64,000 nt of DNA from Promethearchaeota archaeon (lineage in GTDB: Archaea > Asgardarchaeota > Lokiarchaeia > Sigyniarchaeales > SOKP01): NCBI GenBank assembly GCA_030606485.1, contig JAUWGH010000005.1, positions 198,129-262,128 of the forward strand, written 5' to 3'. The notes below the pieces were generated by a model. The model was given only the letters and a program-made list of their open reading frames with translations, was not told the origin of the DNA and ran no database searches. This document shows positions 9,187 through 17,885 of this stretch, in pieces. A program made the translations under genes and the position numbers. How positions within the stretch are numbered: the first letter of the stretch is position 1; the number at the start of each line of letters is the position of its first letter.

Positions 9187-10356
9187 CTAAGGAAGATGTT
9201 TTTTTTCTAGAATTGAATCAATCTGATCTAATTTATTAAGGATCCATTTCTCAAACTTGTCTATATTATTAATACTTGGAATCTCTTTAATATCAGTACC
9301 TTTAAGGTTGAAATCAATAGAGGAATTAGAGTTATTTATTATCAGTGATTTTTTTTTTTCCTTAGTCGATAAGATCTTTATAAAAAGAGAGTTAATTTCT
9401 GGCTCAGATACGTTTAATATGCTTAAAATCTGTTTGAATTCTGTGTAATCCTCCTCGTTTGGGTTCATTTGACTAATATAACGAGAATGCCAATTATTTA
9501 AAAATTTTCGAGGTATACCATTTTTCCAATGATGTTCTCTTAAATATACAAAAAAATTTTTCGGAAATAATTGCTTAGTTGCTAGATTACTATCATCAAA
9601 ATTTTTCTTGTAATCTTGCAATAAGGTCTTAAAAATCGAAAATATTTTTAAATTTATCTTTTGAATTTTTTGATATTGTTCTATTATTTTAGAACCAGTG
9701 TTTTTATTGGGTTGGTTTAGTTCTTTTGAAATAGAAATAGGAATAACAATATCATAATAATTTGAAACAAATTCTAAAATTTTTTTATGGTATTGAGGTT
9801 TAAGTTCACTCAGTAAGTAAATAATATCTTCAATTTTTCCGGTTTTATTAAATTCCAGATATATCCTATTGCCAAGATTTTTAATAGATTGAATCTCATC
9901 AGCTAAAAATTCTAATGAAGAAGATTTTTGTATTATCTCAGTTTCAAATGATAGATCAATGTTAGAAAAATCTTGATTTAGAAATGTTTTCGTTTTTTTA
10001 TTATATACAACAAAATCGGAATTAGAAATTAGATTATCAGATACTTCTTCTTTTGTGTTAATTATACAATGAAAATTCTTTATCTTAATTAATTTTTCAA
10101 TTTCTTCTCGATTAACATTTGTGATGATAAAAAATGTAGGATTATGATTATGAGTTGAAATTGAACCATATTCAATAATCTCACTTAAATTATATAATGC
10201 TGTTCCATCTAATTTTTCAATATTATAACTAACTAAAAAGCACTCAAGGGGAATTAAATGCTTTAAATCAATATATGGGTAAATAATTAGACTTTTTTGC
10301 TTAAAAAATAATAAATAAAAGAGTTCAGGAGATATAATGTCATATTCAGTATCCAT
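9187..10356 (-). CDS. Unknown protein, third gene of the Roadblock-GTPase operon
   Basis: A 389-residue soluble protein with no membrane segment and no motif I recognise. The first 110 residues look alpha/beta, the middle (150-330) mostly helical. It contains one conspicuous aromatic/basic stretch, FVYLREHHWKNGIPRKFLNN. It follows the MglA-like GTPase gene by 15 nt on the same strand and is almost certainly co-transcribed with it and with the Roadblock gene. Because of that linkage I infer it is an effector, regulator or scaffold of the GTPase; no direct sequence evidence supports a biochemical role. Confidence 0.55.
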   Translation of the reverse strand: MDTEYDIISPELFYLLFFKQKSLIIYPYIDLKHLIPLECFLVSYNIEKLDGTALYNLSEIIEYGSISTHNHNPTFFIITNVNREEIEKLIKIKNFHCIINTKEEVSDNLISNSDFVVYNKKTKTFLNQDFSNIDLSFETEIIQKSSSLEFLADEIQSIKNLGNRIYLEFNKTGKIEDIIYLLSELKPQYHKKILEFVSNYYDIVIPISISKELNQPNKNTGSKIIEQYQKIQKINLKIFSIFKTLLQDYKKNFDDSNLATKQLFPKNFFVYLREHHWKNGIPRKFLNNWHSRYISQMNPNEEDYTEFKQILSILNVSEPEINSLFIKILSTKEKKKSLIINNSNSSIDFNLKGTDIKEIPSINNIDKFEKWILNKLDQIDSILEKKHLP

Positions 10357-10371
10357 ATTAACAATATACCT

Positions 10372-11019
10372 TCAATTATTTTTTATAAAAAAATTGATGA
10401 ATATTTTCATAACCAAATCTTTAAAAATTCTTACAACATTTTCACCCTCTAAAGCTACGGTTTCATAAACAATTGGTGTTCCATCTTCATTTTTATCTAA
10501 ATTTGGAAGGCCTAAATGTTTTTTAAAATTTTTTAAAGAAATTGCATCTGGCAAATCTCGCTTATTTAACTGAATAACAATAGGTATATTATTTCTATTG
10601 ACAAAACTTATTAGCTCTCGATAGCTCCGTTTATTTTGCTCTATTTTATCAGGACATGAATCTCCGACAAAAATAACTCCATCAGCACCATCGATAACAT
10701 ACTCTCGAGTTGATAAAAAACGCTCTTGACCGGTACAAGTGGTTATTTGAGTAATAATATTATATTTTTTTCCTTTAATTTGTAAATTAAATGTAAAAAA
10801 TATGGAATCGTGCCAAAGTGTTCTGCCATCAGTAGTATCTATAGAATATCCATTAGAAATTTTTAAAAGACTGAATTTTTCCTTTAATCTTAGAAAATTT
10901 GTTGTTTTTCCTGATTCACCTGGGCCCCAATATACAATTTTAAATTGAATTATATACTCATCTTTATTAAAATCTGGAAGTTCTGATTTGCCTGAATCAT
11001 GTTCAGATTTGATAATCAC
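10372..11019 (-). CDS. MglA-like small GTPase
   Basis: A 215-residue Ras-superfamily GTPase. G1 is GPGESGKTT (about residues 32-40), the G3 region is TTCTGQERF, and G4 is QLNKRDLP. The G3 stretch lacks the usual DxxG aspartate (TCTG), as in the MglA family, which has a hydrophobic strand and 'TVPGQ' there. The phrase DGVIFVGDS and the asparagine-rich SYREL helix are also MglA-like. Bacterial MglA is a polarity/motility switch controlled by MglB, a Roadblock-fold GAP. Here the upstream gene encodes a Roadblock-fold protein, 18 nt away, matching that pairing. No C-terminal cysteine for lipidation is seen. Confidence 0.8.
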   Translation of the reverse strand: MIIKSEHDSGKSELPDFNKDEYIIQFKIVYWGPGESGKTTNFLRLKEKFSLLKISNGYSIDTTDGRTLWHDSIFFTFNLQIKGKKYNIITQITTCTGQERFLSTREYVIDGADGVIFVGDSCPDKIEQNKRSYRELISFVNRNNIPIVIQLNKRDLPDAISLKNFKKHLGLPNLDKNEDGTPIVYETVALEGENVVRIFKDLVMKIFINFFIKNN

Positions 11020-11037
11020 AGGTTATAGACCTCCTAA

Positions 11038-11583
11038 TCATGAGATAATTCCGATTTTATCCGAAAATATTTGCTTCTTTAATTCTTTTATATGTTCTCT
11101 AAGTTCGCTTTCTGTCATTTTCAATGTGTTCTTAATATTTCCGCTTTTCTCAATCAATGCTTTTATCTTATTTGCAAATTTACTCATTTGTAAGATGATA
11201 ATTCCGATATTTACTTCATTATCTGCTAAAATAACAATAAGAATATCTCTTTTACCCTTATCTCCAATATAGACATTACCGATAGACTTAACAAATAACT
11301 GCATGTTTTTATAAATTAAAGCACCGCGCTCAAGTTCCTCTGCCTCGAAAAAATCTTGACCTTGTTTTGCAACTCCATATAATGCTGTACCAATCGATGC
11401 AAGATCCCAATAATTTAATTTTTTATCAAATCTAGTATCAACTGCAATAATTTTTGCGTCCTGATCCACTGCTATTAAACCATAAATGTAACCATGTCGT
11501 GATAAAATCCCGTAATTATATCTAATTTCACCCAAAATTTCTGAAATTTTATTTTTATACAATAGTTTCGGTATTGCTTGCAT
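11038..11583 (-). CDS. Roadblock/LC7 (MglB-like) protein
   Basis: The product of about 181 residues has the alternating pattern of the Roadblock/LC7 fold. A central part reads GYIYGLIAVDQDAKIIAVDT, then a helix (DLASIGTALYGVAKQG), then strands (YIGDKGKRDILIVILADNE) and a final helix. Roadblock proteins form dimers that bind small GTPases as GAPs or scaffolds (MglB, Ragulator, dynein light chain). It heads an operon with an MglA-like GTPase and an unknown protein. I start at the ATG at 11583, preceded by a GAGGATAT ribosome-binding-like stretch; the longer frame to 11646 would add an implausible 21-residue extension. Confidence 0.7.
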   Translation of the reverse strand: MQAIPKLLYKNKISEILGEIRYNYGILSRHGYIYGLIAVDQDAKIIAVDTRFDKKLNYWDLASIGTALYGVAKQGQDFFEAEELERGALIYKNMQLFVKSIGNVYIGDKGKRDILIVILADNEVNIGIIILQMSKFANKIKALIEKSGNIKNTLKMTESELREHIKELKKQIFSDKIGIIS

Positions 11584-11631
11584 TTTATATATCCTCTTTT
11601 TTTTAATATTAATCAGACAAAAAATGAAATG

Positions 11632-11645
11632 AGTATATTTAAACA
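11632..11645 (-). promoter_or_regulatory. Putative TATA element of the Roadblock-GTPase operon
   Basis: On the minus strand the sequence TTTGTTTAAATATAC lies about 50 nt upstream of the ATG at 11583. Similar TTTAAATA boxes precede several other minus-strand genes here (17681-17690, 24732-24741, 25232-25241), which supports it as a recurrent TATA element. Confidence 0.4.
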
Positions 11646-11735
11646 AAAATTTTTAAAATGCTTAGAAATTAAAAGATTTTTCTAATCCAGTGTTTTTTTT
11701 GTTTTTAAATTCTCAATTTATAACATTTTATCGAA

Positions 11736-12827
11736 ATGGGAGTAAAAATTAAAGATATTCTGACTATTCATCAAATTGAATTAAAGGATTTGGAAGGTAG
11801 CATAGTTGCAGTAGATGGACCAAATGTAGTCATGTCTTTATTAAGTTTTTCTTATAAAAAATCCAGTTATTTCAACTCAAAATATATGATAGATCGGACA
11901 AGAAGGATTATTTCTCATCTTTATGGACTGTTATATCGAATAAATTTTTATTATTCGAAAAAAATACTCCCAATTTTTTGCTTTGATGGTTGTGTACATC
12001 CCTATAAACGATTGATTACCAAAGATAAATTACATGACTTCCAATACATTAAACAAAAATACAAAGAAGCAATAGAAAATCATAATTACCAACTTGCTCA
12101 ACAAATCGCTACTGGAAAAGAATTTTTGTGGATTAATACAATTCAAGAATCAAAAAAGATGTTGTCATATTTAGGAATTCCTTACGTGGAATCTCCTGCA
12201 TCAGCGGAGTCACAATGTGCTTGTTTAGTCAAGGATAAAGTGGTAGATTTTACAATTAGTCAGGATTTTGATTGTTTAGTCTTCGGCAGCTTGGGACAAG
12301 TTAGAAATTTATCAAAATCGAGAGTAAGGAAAATAAATAATAGTTGGCAATATACAAAAGTAAAACCATCCATCATTAAATTAAAAGAGAATTTAAAAAA
12401 ATGGGGCATTGATATATTTCAATTAGTCGATATCGCAATGCTTATTGGAACAGATTATAATAAAGGAATTATGGGAATAGGCCCCAAATTAGCGTTAAGG
12501 TTTATTAAAAAATTTGGCCATGTGGAATCAGTTATCAAAAATTGTGCGTCTAAATTTGATTTCTCAAAGTTAAATGAAAAAAAAATCGCGGAGATTAGAA
12601 AAATATTTCTATTTCCCGAAGTAATTAGCAAATATTCTAATTTTAACTGGAATTATCCCCAAATAAAGAAAATTATGGAATTTTTGTGTGAGGATCATAC
12701 ATTAAATTCAAAAAGAATTAAAAATAATATAATTAAATTTACTAATAATTACGAAAAATGCATATCTTTTTTTAAAAACAAGAAATTAATAACTTTAAAG
12801 CAGAGAAAACTATTTTCTTTTATCTAA
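11736..12827 (+). CDS. fen: Flap endonuclease 1 (FEN1/XPG family)
   Basis: FEN1 removes 5' flaps during Okazaki fragment maturation and base-excision repair. The 363-residue length is typical. Family signatures are present: VAVDGPNV near the N-terminus, LPIFCFDG, the central GIPYVESPASAESQC (normally GIPYVQAPSEGEAQA, with the acidic metal ligands partly replaced by Ser), SQDFDCLVFG, and the H3TH motif LIGTDYNKGIMGIGPKLAL. The last residues, QRKLFSFI, resemble a PCNA-interacting PIP box. The Ala-Ser-Ala-Glu-Ser-Gln variant of the E-G-E-A-Q metal-binding motif retains one glutamate. The gene stands alone between divergent operons. Confidence 0.85.
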   Translation: MGVKIKDILTIHQIELKDLEGSIVAVDGPNVVMSLLSFSYKKSSYFNSKYMIDRTRRIISHLYGLLYRINFYYSKKILPIFCFDGCVHPYKRLITKDKLHDFQYIKQKYKEAIENHNYQLAQQIATGKEFLWINTIQESKKMLSYLGIPYVESPASAESQCACLVKDKVVDFTISQDFDCLVFGSLGQVRNLSKSRVRKINNSWQYTKVKPSIIKLKENLKKWGIDIFQLVDIAMLIGTDYNKGIMGIGPKLALRFIKKFGHVESVIKNCASKFDFSKLNEKKIAEIRKIFLFPEVISKYSNFNWNYPQIKKIMEFLCEDHTLNSKRIKNNIIKFTNNYEKCISFFKNKKLITLKQRKLFSFI

Positions 12828-13076
12828 TATATATATATTAAATTCATGTAATTCTAATATCAATAAAATTGATTAACATTTTGAATAAAAAATTTATTGT
12901 GAATGAGTAACTTAAATGGGGTTTATTAATCCTTTAAAATAAAATAAAATTAAAAAATAATTGAATATTTGGATTATTAATCGTGAATGACAATATCTAT
13001 ACTTTAAAATTTTAATATCTATAAAATTAAATACATAAATTATTAATTTCAATTTAAGGAAAATAAAAATTTTTGA

Positions 13077-13631
13077 CAAAACCAAGGTGTAACCAAAATT
13101 CGAGATGCAGTTTTTAAGATTTTTATTTGTGGGGAGGGTGGGGTAGGAAAGACTGCATTGACTTATCGTTATGTAACAGGTATTTTTAAAAGTGATTCAT
13201 TAATGACAATAGGTCTTGATTTTCACTTAAAAAATATTAATTTTAATGGGAAAAAGATTTCTTTACAAATCTGGGATTTTGCAGGAGAGTCAAGATTCAG
13301 ATTTCTTTTACCCGGTTATATAATTGGGGCTTCTGGAGGCATTTTTATGTATGATATAACAAGATATTCTAGTTTTACAAATTTAGATCAATGGCTTAAA
13401 GTAATAAGTCAAGGTTTAAAAGATGATTATAACAAAATTCCAATCTTGATGGTCGGAGGGAAGGCAGATCTTTCTCCAAAAAGAACTGTAAATAAAGAAG
13501 AAGCTATAGAGATGGCAAAATCTCGTGATTTTATTGGATACACTGAATGTTCTTCTAAATCTGGCGAAAATGTTGAATCAGTCTTCATTGCTTTAGCTCG
13601 TGTAATGATGGAAAATGCAAATTTGCTTTAG
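13077..13631 (+). CDS. Rab-like small GTPase (start codon unresolved)
   Basis: The Ras-superfamily features are clear: a P-loop GEGGVGKTAL encoded at about 13131-13160, LQIWDFAGESRF as the G3 box (normally WDTAGQERF), GGKADL as a variant G4 box (normally NKxDL) and ECSSKSGEN as G5. There is no C-terminal cysteine motif for prenylation. A TTG at 13158 would start after the P-loop lysine and cannot be right. The frame is open upstream to a TGA at 13074 but has no ATG, GTG or TTG in that stretch. ATT at 13098 could be used, or loss of one A from AAAA at 13077-13080 would fuse a TTG start. The whole open frame is listed. Confidence 0.7.
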   Translation, partial: QNQGVTKIRDAVFKIFICGEGGVGKTALTYRYVTGIFKSDSLMTIGLDFHLKNINFNGKKISLQIWDFAGESRFRFLLPGYIIGASGGIFMYDITRYSSFTNLDQWLKVISQGLKDDYNKIPILMVGGKADLSPKRTVNKEEAIEMAKSRDFIGYTECSSKSGENVESVFIALARVMMENANLL

Positions 13632-13660
13632 TTAAAAAATTATATACTCAAAAGGAAAGT

Positions 13661-14197
13661 CTAAACAATTATTTGGTAATATTTAACATCATTAGTTTTT
13701 AAATTTTGATCAATTTTTTTGTCTTTTAAAGCCAATTTTGTAAATTGTCTAATTTCTGAACTCTTAAAACCCTTATTTATAAAAAATAAATTAAAAATAG
13801 TTTGTGGAATAGTAGAGAAATTGCATTTTAATTTTTTCAGCTCAAATATAAATTTATTATATGAATTTTTATCATTTTCTTTATTCTTTTTTCTGAATTG
13901 CTGGAATTTGGATCTAGATTTATTAGATCCTGGTATGGTAAAACCAGATGTTAAAGATGCTAAATCAACATTTTTAAATCCATTTTTTATAGTAAATCCA
14001 TCTTGTTTTTTTCTTACTAACAAATTTGCTTCTTTCAAATTATTAACAATTTCTCCAGTGATTTCTGAAATTTTGTGATTTTTTCCACAACGTGGGCATT
14101 TTTTTCCTTTTTGATTCACTCTACCGTAAGTATATTGACAGCATTTCTTACAAGGAAATACAATATACTTTCTTATTTGGGTCTTTTTTTCAATCAT
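13661..14197 (-). CDS. DUF1922-like zinc-ribbon protein next to the Hef-type helicase
   Basis: A 178-residue protein starting with a zinc ribbon: FPCKKCCQYTYGRVNQKGKKCPRCGKN (Cys pairs at about 15/18 and 33/36), as in the archaeal DUF1922 family. The middle is Lys/Arg-rich and probably flexible (about 60-110), followed by a helical tail. It begins 3 nt after the stop of the Hef-type helicase gene, so the two are co-transcribed. A nucleic-acid-binding accessory role for the helicase is a reasonable inference; no enzyme motif is visible. Confidence 0.55.
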   Translation of the reverse strand: MIEKKTQIRKYIVFPCKKCCQYTYGRVNQKGKKCPRCGKNHKISEITGEIVNNLKEANLLVRKKQDGFTIKNGFKNVDLASLTSGFTIPGSNKSRSKFQQFRKKNKENDKNSYNKFIFELKKLKCNFSTIPQTIFNLFFINKGFKSSEIRQFTKLALKDKKIDQNLKTNDVKYYQIIV

Positions 14198-14199
14198 TT

Positions 14200-16230
14200 C
14201 TAAATTCTCTTTTTGAAAAATCCTCTCAATAATAGAAATAATTCATCTTTATTATCAATGGGAATAATTTGAATTTCATATTTTTGAGAAATTTTTAATA
14301 AGTTTCTTTTGACATACTTCTTCTCATTTTTAAAAATCTCGGTAAAATCAAGAAATTGGGCTATAATTATAATGATTTTAAAATTTTTCTTAAATTTTTC
14401 AATAAAATCTTTGAACTGATTACTTGCATTTTGTTGTATTAACTTTCTAGGTTTAAAAATGTGAATACCTATTTGATTCTGAATTTGAACATGATATTCA
14501 TTAGAAGATACCTGAAATTTAATACCGGAGGCGGAGAAAAATTGTCGAATTCCAAAAAATAAAGGAATATTTTTACTTAAATTTACAATAGGAGAAAGAT
14601 AATTATCTAAATTATCATTTTGCGATATTGTTATATGTTTATTTTTATTTTTTTGTTTAATAATTTCATGGATTTTTTTCGGGTTTTTTAATAATTCATG
14701 CATTTTTTTAAGTCTATTTAAAGAAATATGTAAATATATCTCTTCTGAAGTTCCTCTACAATAAAGGATAAATACTTTACCTTCACGAATTCTAGCTGTT
14801 CGCCCTTTACGCTGTATAAGTCTAATTTCTGAAGCAACAACATCATAAAATATAACAAGATCACATTCTGCAATATCAAGCCCCTCTTCTGCGACATTTG
14901 TAGAAATTAAAACATTATATTTTCCTTCTTTAAAATCATTAAGTATTTCTATCTGCTTTTTCTGAGAAAGTCCTTTATCTTGACTTGATTTAGTTGCTTG
15001 TCCCACAAATCTTTTTGGTCTTATTAAACTATTTTTTTTTAATTTAGAAGTGATAGTTGCTACTGAATCTCTTAGTTTTGAAAATATTAAAATTCTTGTA
15101 TCAGGATTTACCTTCAGCTCCTTTAGGATTATTTGTTTACAAATATTAAATTTTGGATGGATTAATAGTAGTTCATCTAATTCATTATATTGCCGAAGTT
15201 CATTGAAGATTTTATTGATTTCATAATTATTCGCTAAACTTATTAACGCTTTAGAGGCATTTTTTTTTGAAGATTGATTTTTCATAGATTTTAAATAAGA
15301 TAATAATGAATCAAGTCCTTGACTTTCAACTAAGCTTAACATATGAAACAGCCTAAGTATTTGTGCATTAACTGATAATGCTTTATAAGCACCTGTTTTA
15401 CTTCCATCTCCATTAATTATTTGCAAAAGATCACTATTTAATTTTATTAAATCTTTCTTATAGATATTTTCCAATTGTTCTTTATTAGAATCGATAAATC
15501 CAAGAGAATTTAGATAATTTAATCTTTCTTGAATCATATTTTTGAAAGCAGAAAGAAAAATTCTCATTAAATCTGTCATATCAACACCAACTTTCCAAAT
15601 TTTCATTGGTTTGATATATTCTTTGACATCTTTATCATCTCTTGTTCTAAGGAAAATATTTGAATCGGGAATATGCAAATTCTTGCAAAGAACTGAGATT
15701 TTTTCTTTGTTTGACCCTGGAGAGGCAGTAAGACCAAGTATAAGACCATCATTATTATGTTCAATATATTCATCAGCAATTTGACAATAAGCGTAGTCTC
15801 CTTGAGCTCTATGGGCTTCATCGAATATAACTAAACAAACATTCATTAAAGAATATCTATTATTTATGATGTCATTCCTTAATGTTTGAGGAGTATAAAA
15901 TAAGACCTGGTTATCAATAAATTCATAGGTTCTTTTATTTGGTTCAATCTGTCCAGTCAAAATACTGAATTTTTCACCGGGAATATTTAAGAATTTCAAA
16001 AAATTTTCATGATGTTGGTTAATCAAAGGACGTGTTGGTGCTAAAACTACCACTTTGCTATTTGGTGGAGAATTCTCAAGAGTATGAGCTGCAATAATTA
16101 TAGCTATTATCGTTTTCCCTAATCCAGTTGGAATCACAACTAAGGAATTATTACCAAAACATTTCTTAGCAATATTTACTTGATACTCTCTATGGTCAAT
16201 TTTCTCGTTATTAAGAAAATTAAACTTCAA
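14200..16230 (-). CDS. hef: Hef-type (FANCM/Mph1) superfamily 2 DNA helicase
   Basis: A 676-residue SF2 helicase. Motif I is PTGLGKT (about residues 34-40), motif Ia APTRPLINQH, motif II DEAH (about 137-140), motif III LTASPG, motif V ISTNVAEEGLDIAECDLVIFYD and motif VI RKGRTAR. An insertion between the two RecA halves and the HRAQ-type sequence after DEAH match the Hef/FANCM group, which remodels stalled forks and branched DNA. Beyond about residue 560 is a region shaped like an ERCC4 nuclease fold but lacking an ERKxxxD active site. A separate active nuclease lies at 8396-9133. It is the middle gene of a three-gene minus-strand operon. Confidence 0.85.
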   Translation of the reverse strand: MKFNFLNNEKIDHREYQVNIAKKCFGNNSLVVIPTGLGKTIIAIIIAAHTLENSPPNSKVVVLAPTRPLINQHHENFLKFLNIPGEKFSILTGQIEPNKRTYEFIDNQVLFYTPQTLRNDIINNRYSLMNVCLVIFDEAHRAQGDYAYCQIADEYIEHNNDGLILGLTASPGSNKEKISVLCKNLHIPDSNIFLRTRDDKDVKEYIKPMKIWKVGVDMTDLMRIFLSAFKNMIQERLNYLNSLGFIDSNKEQLENIYKKDLIKLNSDLLQIINGDGSKTGAYKALSVNAQILRLFHMLSLVESQGLDSLLSYLKSMKNQSSKKNASKALISLANNYEINKIFNELRQYNELDELLLIHPKFNICKQIILKELKVNPDTRILIFSKLRDSVATITSKLKKNSLIRPKRFVGQATKSSQDKGLSQKKQIEILNDFKEGKYNVLISTNVAEEGLDIAECDLVIFYDVVASEIRLIQRKGRTARIREGKVFILYCRGTSEEIYLHISLNRLKKMHELLKNPKKIHEIIKQKNKNKHITISQNDNLDNYLSPIVNLSKNIPLFFGIRQFFSASGIKFQVSSNEYHVQIQNQIGIHIFKPRKLIQQNASNQFKDFIEKFKKNFKIIIIIAQFLDFTEIFKNEKKYVKRNLLKISQKYEIQIIPIDNKDELFLLLRGFFKKRI

Positions 16231-16285
16231 TAGATTATTCCCTTCATTTTTTAAGGTCTTTGAATTGCTAATTTTACCTCACTCT

Positions 16286-16660
16286 TTACAAACTCAATTT
16301 ATTATAAATCTTTTCTACTCTAGGAGCGATTTTTGAAAGCAATTGATTATATTTTTTAATTTTATCTTTTTGTGCTTCAACGCTTTTAATAACTCTTTTA
16401 ATCTCTGTTTCAGTATATAATTCAATTAAATCTTTAATATCTTCTACTGAACTAACTCCATGCTCAATTATCAATTTCTTTAAGTCCTTTTGTTCAATTT
16501 GCCCGTTAGTTAATTTTAAAATGGTCTCTTTTAATATTGCTAAATATTGAGTGTCAAAAATAATATCTCTTATGGATTCTAAGATGAAATCTAAAGTATT
16601 TAATTTAGTTTTTGTTTTATCTGGTGATATATTTTCAACATTTCTTATTGTTTCTTCCAT
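16286..16660 (-). CDS. Small helical protein upstream of the Hef-type helicase
   Basis: A 124-residue, highly charged, predicted all-helical protein with long amphipathic stretches (for example SVEAQKDKIKKYNQLLSKIA), possibly coiled coil. It has no cysteine or enzymatic motif and no membrane segment. It sits 56 nt upstream of the helicase gene on the same strand, so it probably heads that operon. I do not recognise a family. Confidence 0.55.
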   Translation of the reverse strand: MEETIRNVENISPDKTKTKLNTLDFILESIRDIIFDTQYLAILKETILKLTNGQIEQKDLKKLIIEHGVSSVEDIKDLIELYTETEIKRVIKSVEAQKDKIKKYNQLLSKIAPRVEKIYNKLSL

Positions 16661-16706
16661 AATAAAATATCTCTCTGCAAAAATTCAAGGAGTTTTAATT
16701 TGAATT

Positions 16707-16802
16707 TATATAAAATGATATAACATTTTTGATGAAATGAAAAATATATCCAATTCCCAAAGATGCAATTATTATTAATATTATCGAAGTTATTTGTGCC
16801 AT
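16707..16802 (-). CDS. Possible 31-residue single-span membrane peptide
   Basis: An ATG frame with AGGAAG just upstream encodes MAQITSIILIIIASLGIGY plus a short polar/basic tail. The hydrophobic run of about 18 residues would be one membrane helix. It is below normal gene-calling length and has no recognised homologue, so coding is uncertain. The rest of the 16661-16941 gap shows only AT-rich sequence. Confidence 0.25.
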
Positions 16803-16941
16803 ACTTCCTGTTCAAAATAAAAATATTTAAAGAAAAAATTTATCAAAGAGCGTCAACACATATGCTTTTTATTTATATATCTTCGCTCTATAATTTTGCA
16901 AATAATAAAATAAATTAAATAATTTAATTTTGAGAATAGAT

Positions 16942-17190
16942 ATGAAGAAAACCAAAAAAAGTCAAATAAAACGAATAAAAAATTTGTTAGAAATTGTAAA
17001 CTTATACCTTAATAAAAACCAAATCATCGAATCAAACTGGTTATTAGATAAATTGGAAGATTTTGTTAGTAAACATGAAATTTTTGAATTAAAATTAGAT
17101 ATTTCATTGTTTCGGGCTATGATTAAATCAAAACAGTACGAAAATAAAGTATTAGAATCTCAGAAATTATTTGGTGCAGGAATTACTTGA
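16942..17190 (+). CDS. Small basic helical protein of unknown function
   Basis: 82 residues when started at the ATG at 16942; an in-frame TTG lies four codons upstream. It is lysine-rich and predicted helical, with the pattern of a TPR-like helical pair (NLYLNKNQIIESNWLLDKLE). It has no catalytic motif. It is isolated on the plus strand between minus-strand genes. Confidence 0.4.
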   Translation: MKKTKKSQIKRIKNLLEIVNLYLNKNQIIESNWLLDKLEDFVSKHEIFELKLDISLFRAMIKSKQYENKVLESQKLFGAGIT

Positions 17191-17229
17191 ACAAATTGCG
17201 TTGAAATAATAAACTCTTTTTTTATATTA

Positions 17230-17622
17230 TTATCTGCATTTCTTAACCGAGTTAGAATATTTTAAAAGAGTTTCAGAAAATTTTAGCATATATCTACCAG
17301 GATCTAGAAATTTAAAATGCCACATTTTTTGGAACATTAATTGGGCTGATCTTTGAGCAATTTGATTATCCCATGGCAACCCTAGATTTATACAATGTTC
17401 CTTTTGAATACTGAAGCAGCCTTCTACTACTCTTTTTAAGGTTTCCCAAAATTCTTCTGCACGATCTTCTTCTTCTATATAATGAGCATAATACCTTTTA
17501 AAAATTTGGTATTCAAACTCATCCCATTTTGGTTGCTTCCACTTAAATATATTGATGAAATTTTCATCCAAAAATAAGTTTATGGAAATAAATTTTCTGT
17601 TTGCTTTCGATTTTGCTTCCAT
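17230..17622 (-). CDS. Hypothetical protein rich in aromatic residues
   Basis: A soluble 130-residue protein, predicted mostly helical, rich in Trp, Tyr and Phe (KWKQPKWDEFEYQIFKRYY). The end of the gene encodes KKCR. No family recognised. A TTTAAATA tract at 17681-17690 on the coding strand is a likely promoter. Confidence 0.5.
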   Translation of the reverse strand: MEAKSKANRKFISINLFLDENFINIFKWKQPKWDEFEYQIFKRYYAHYIEEEDRAEEFWETLKRVVEGCFSIQKEHCINLGLPWDNQIAQRSAQLMFQKMWHFKFLDPGRYMLKFSETLLKYSNSVKKCR

Positions 17623-17885
17623 TTTTATAAAATTATTTTGTAATTTTGGGATTAAGTTATCGTCAGTTTAGAAAGAAACTATTTAAATAAAAAAAGACTC
17701 CCGGCTTAATGATTTATTATTTACAATATATTTTGATAGATCCTCCATTTTAACTCGGTTATTAACCAGAAAATAAAATGAATTTATATTAAAAATAGAA
17801 ATTAAAAAAAAGGGAAGTTATTTAAATTATGTTGATTCAAATCTATATTCTTTATCATTGTGGATATAAGATATCTCGAAGTAAA

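Noticed and set aside
13158-13631. Starting the Rab-like GTPase at TTG 13158
   Set aside because: It would begin after the P-loop lysine, leaving a GTPase unable to bind nucleotide; the upstream frame clearly encodes the missing P-loop.
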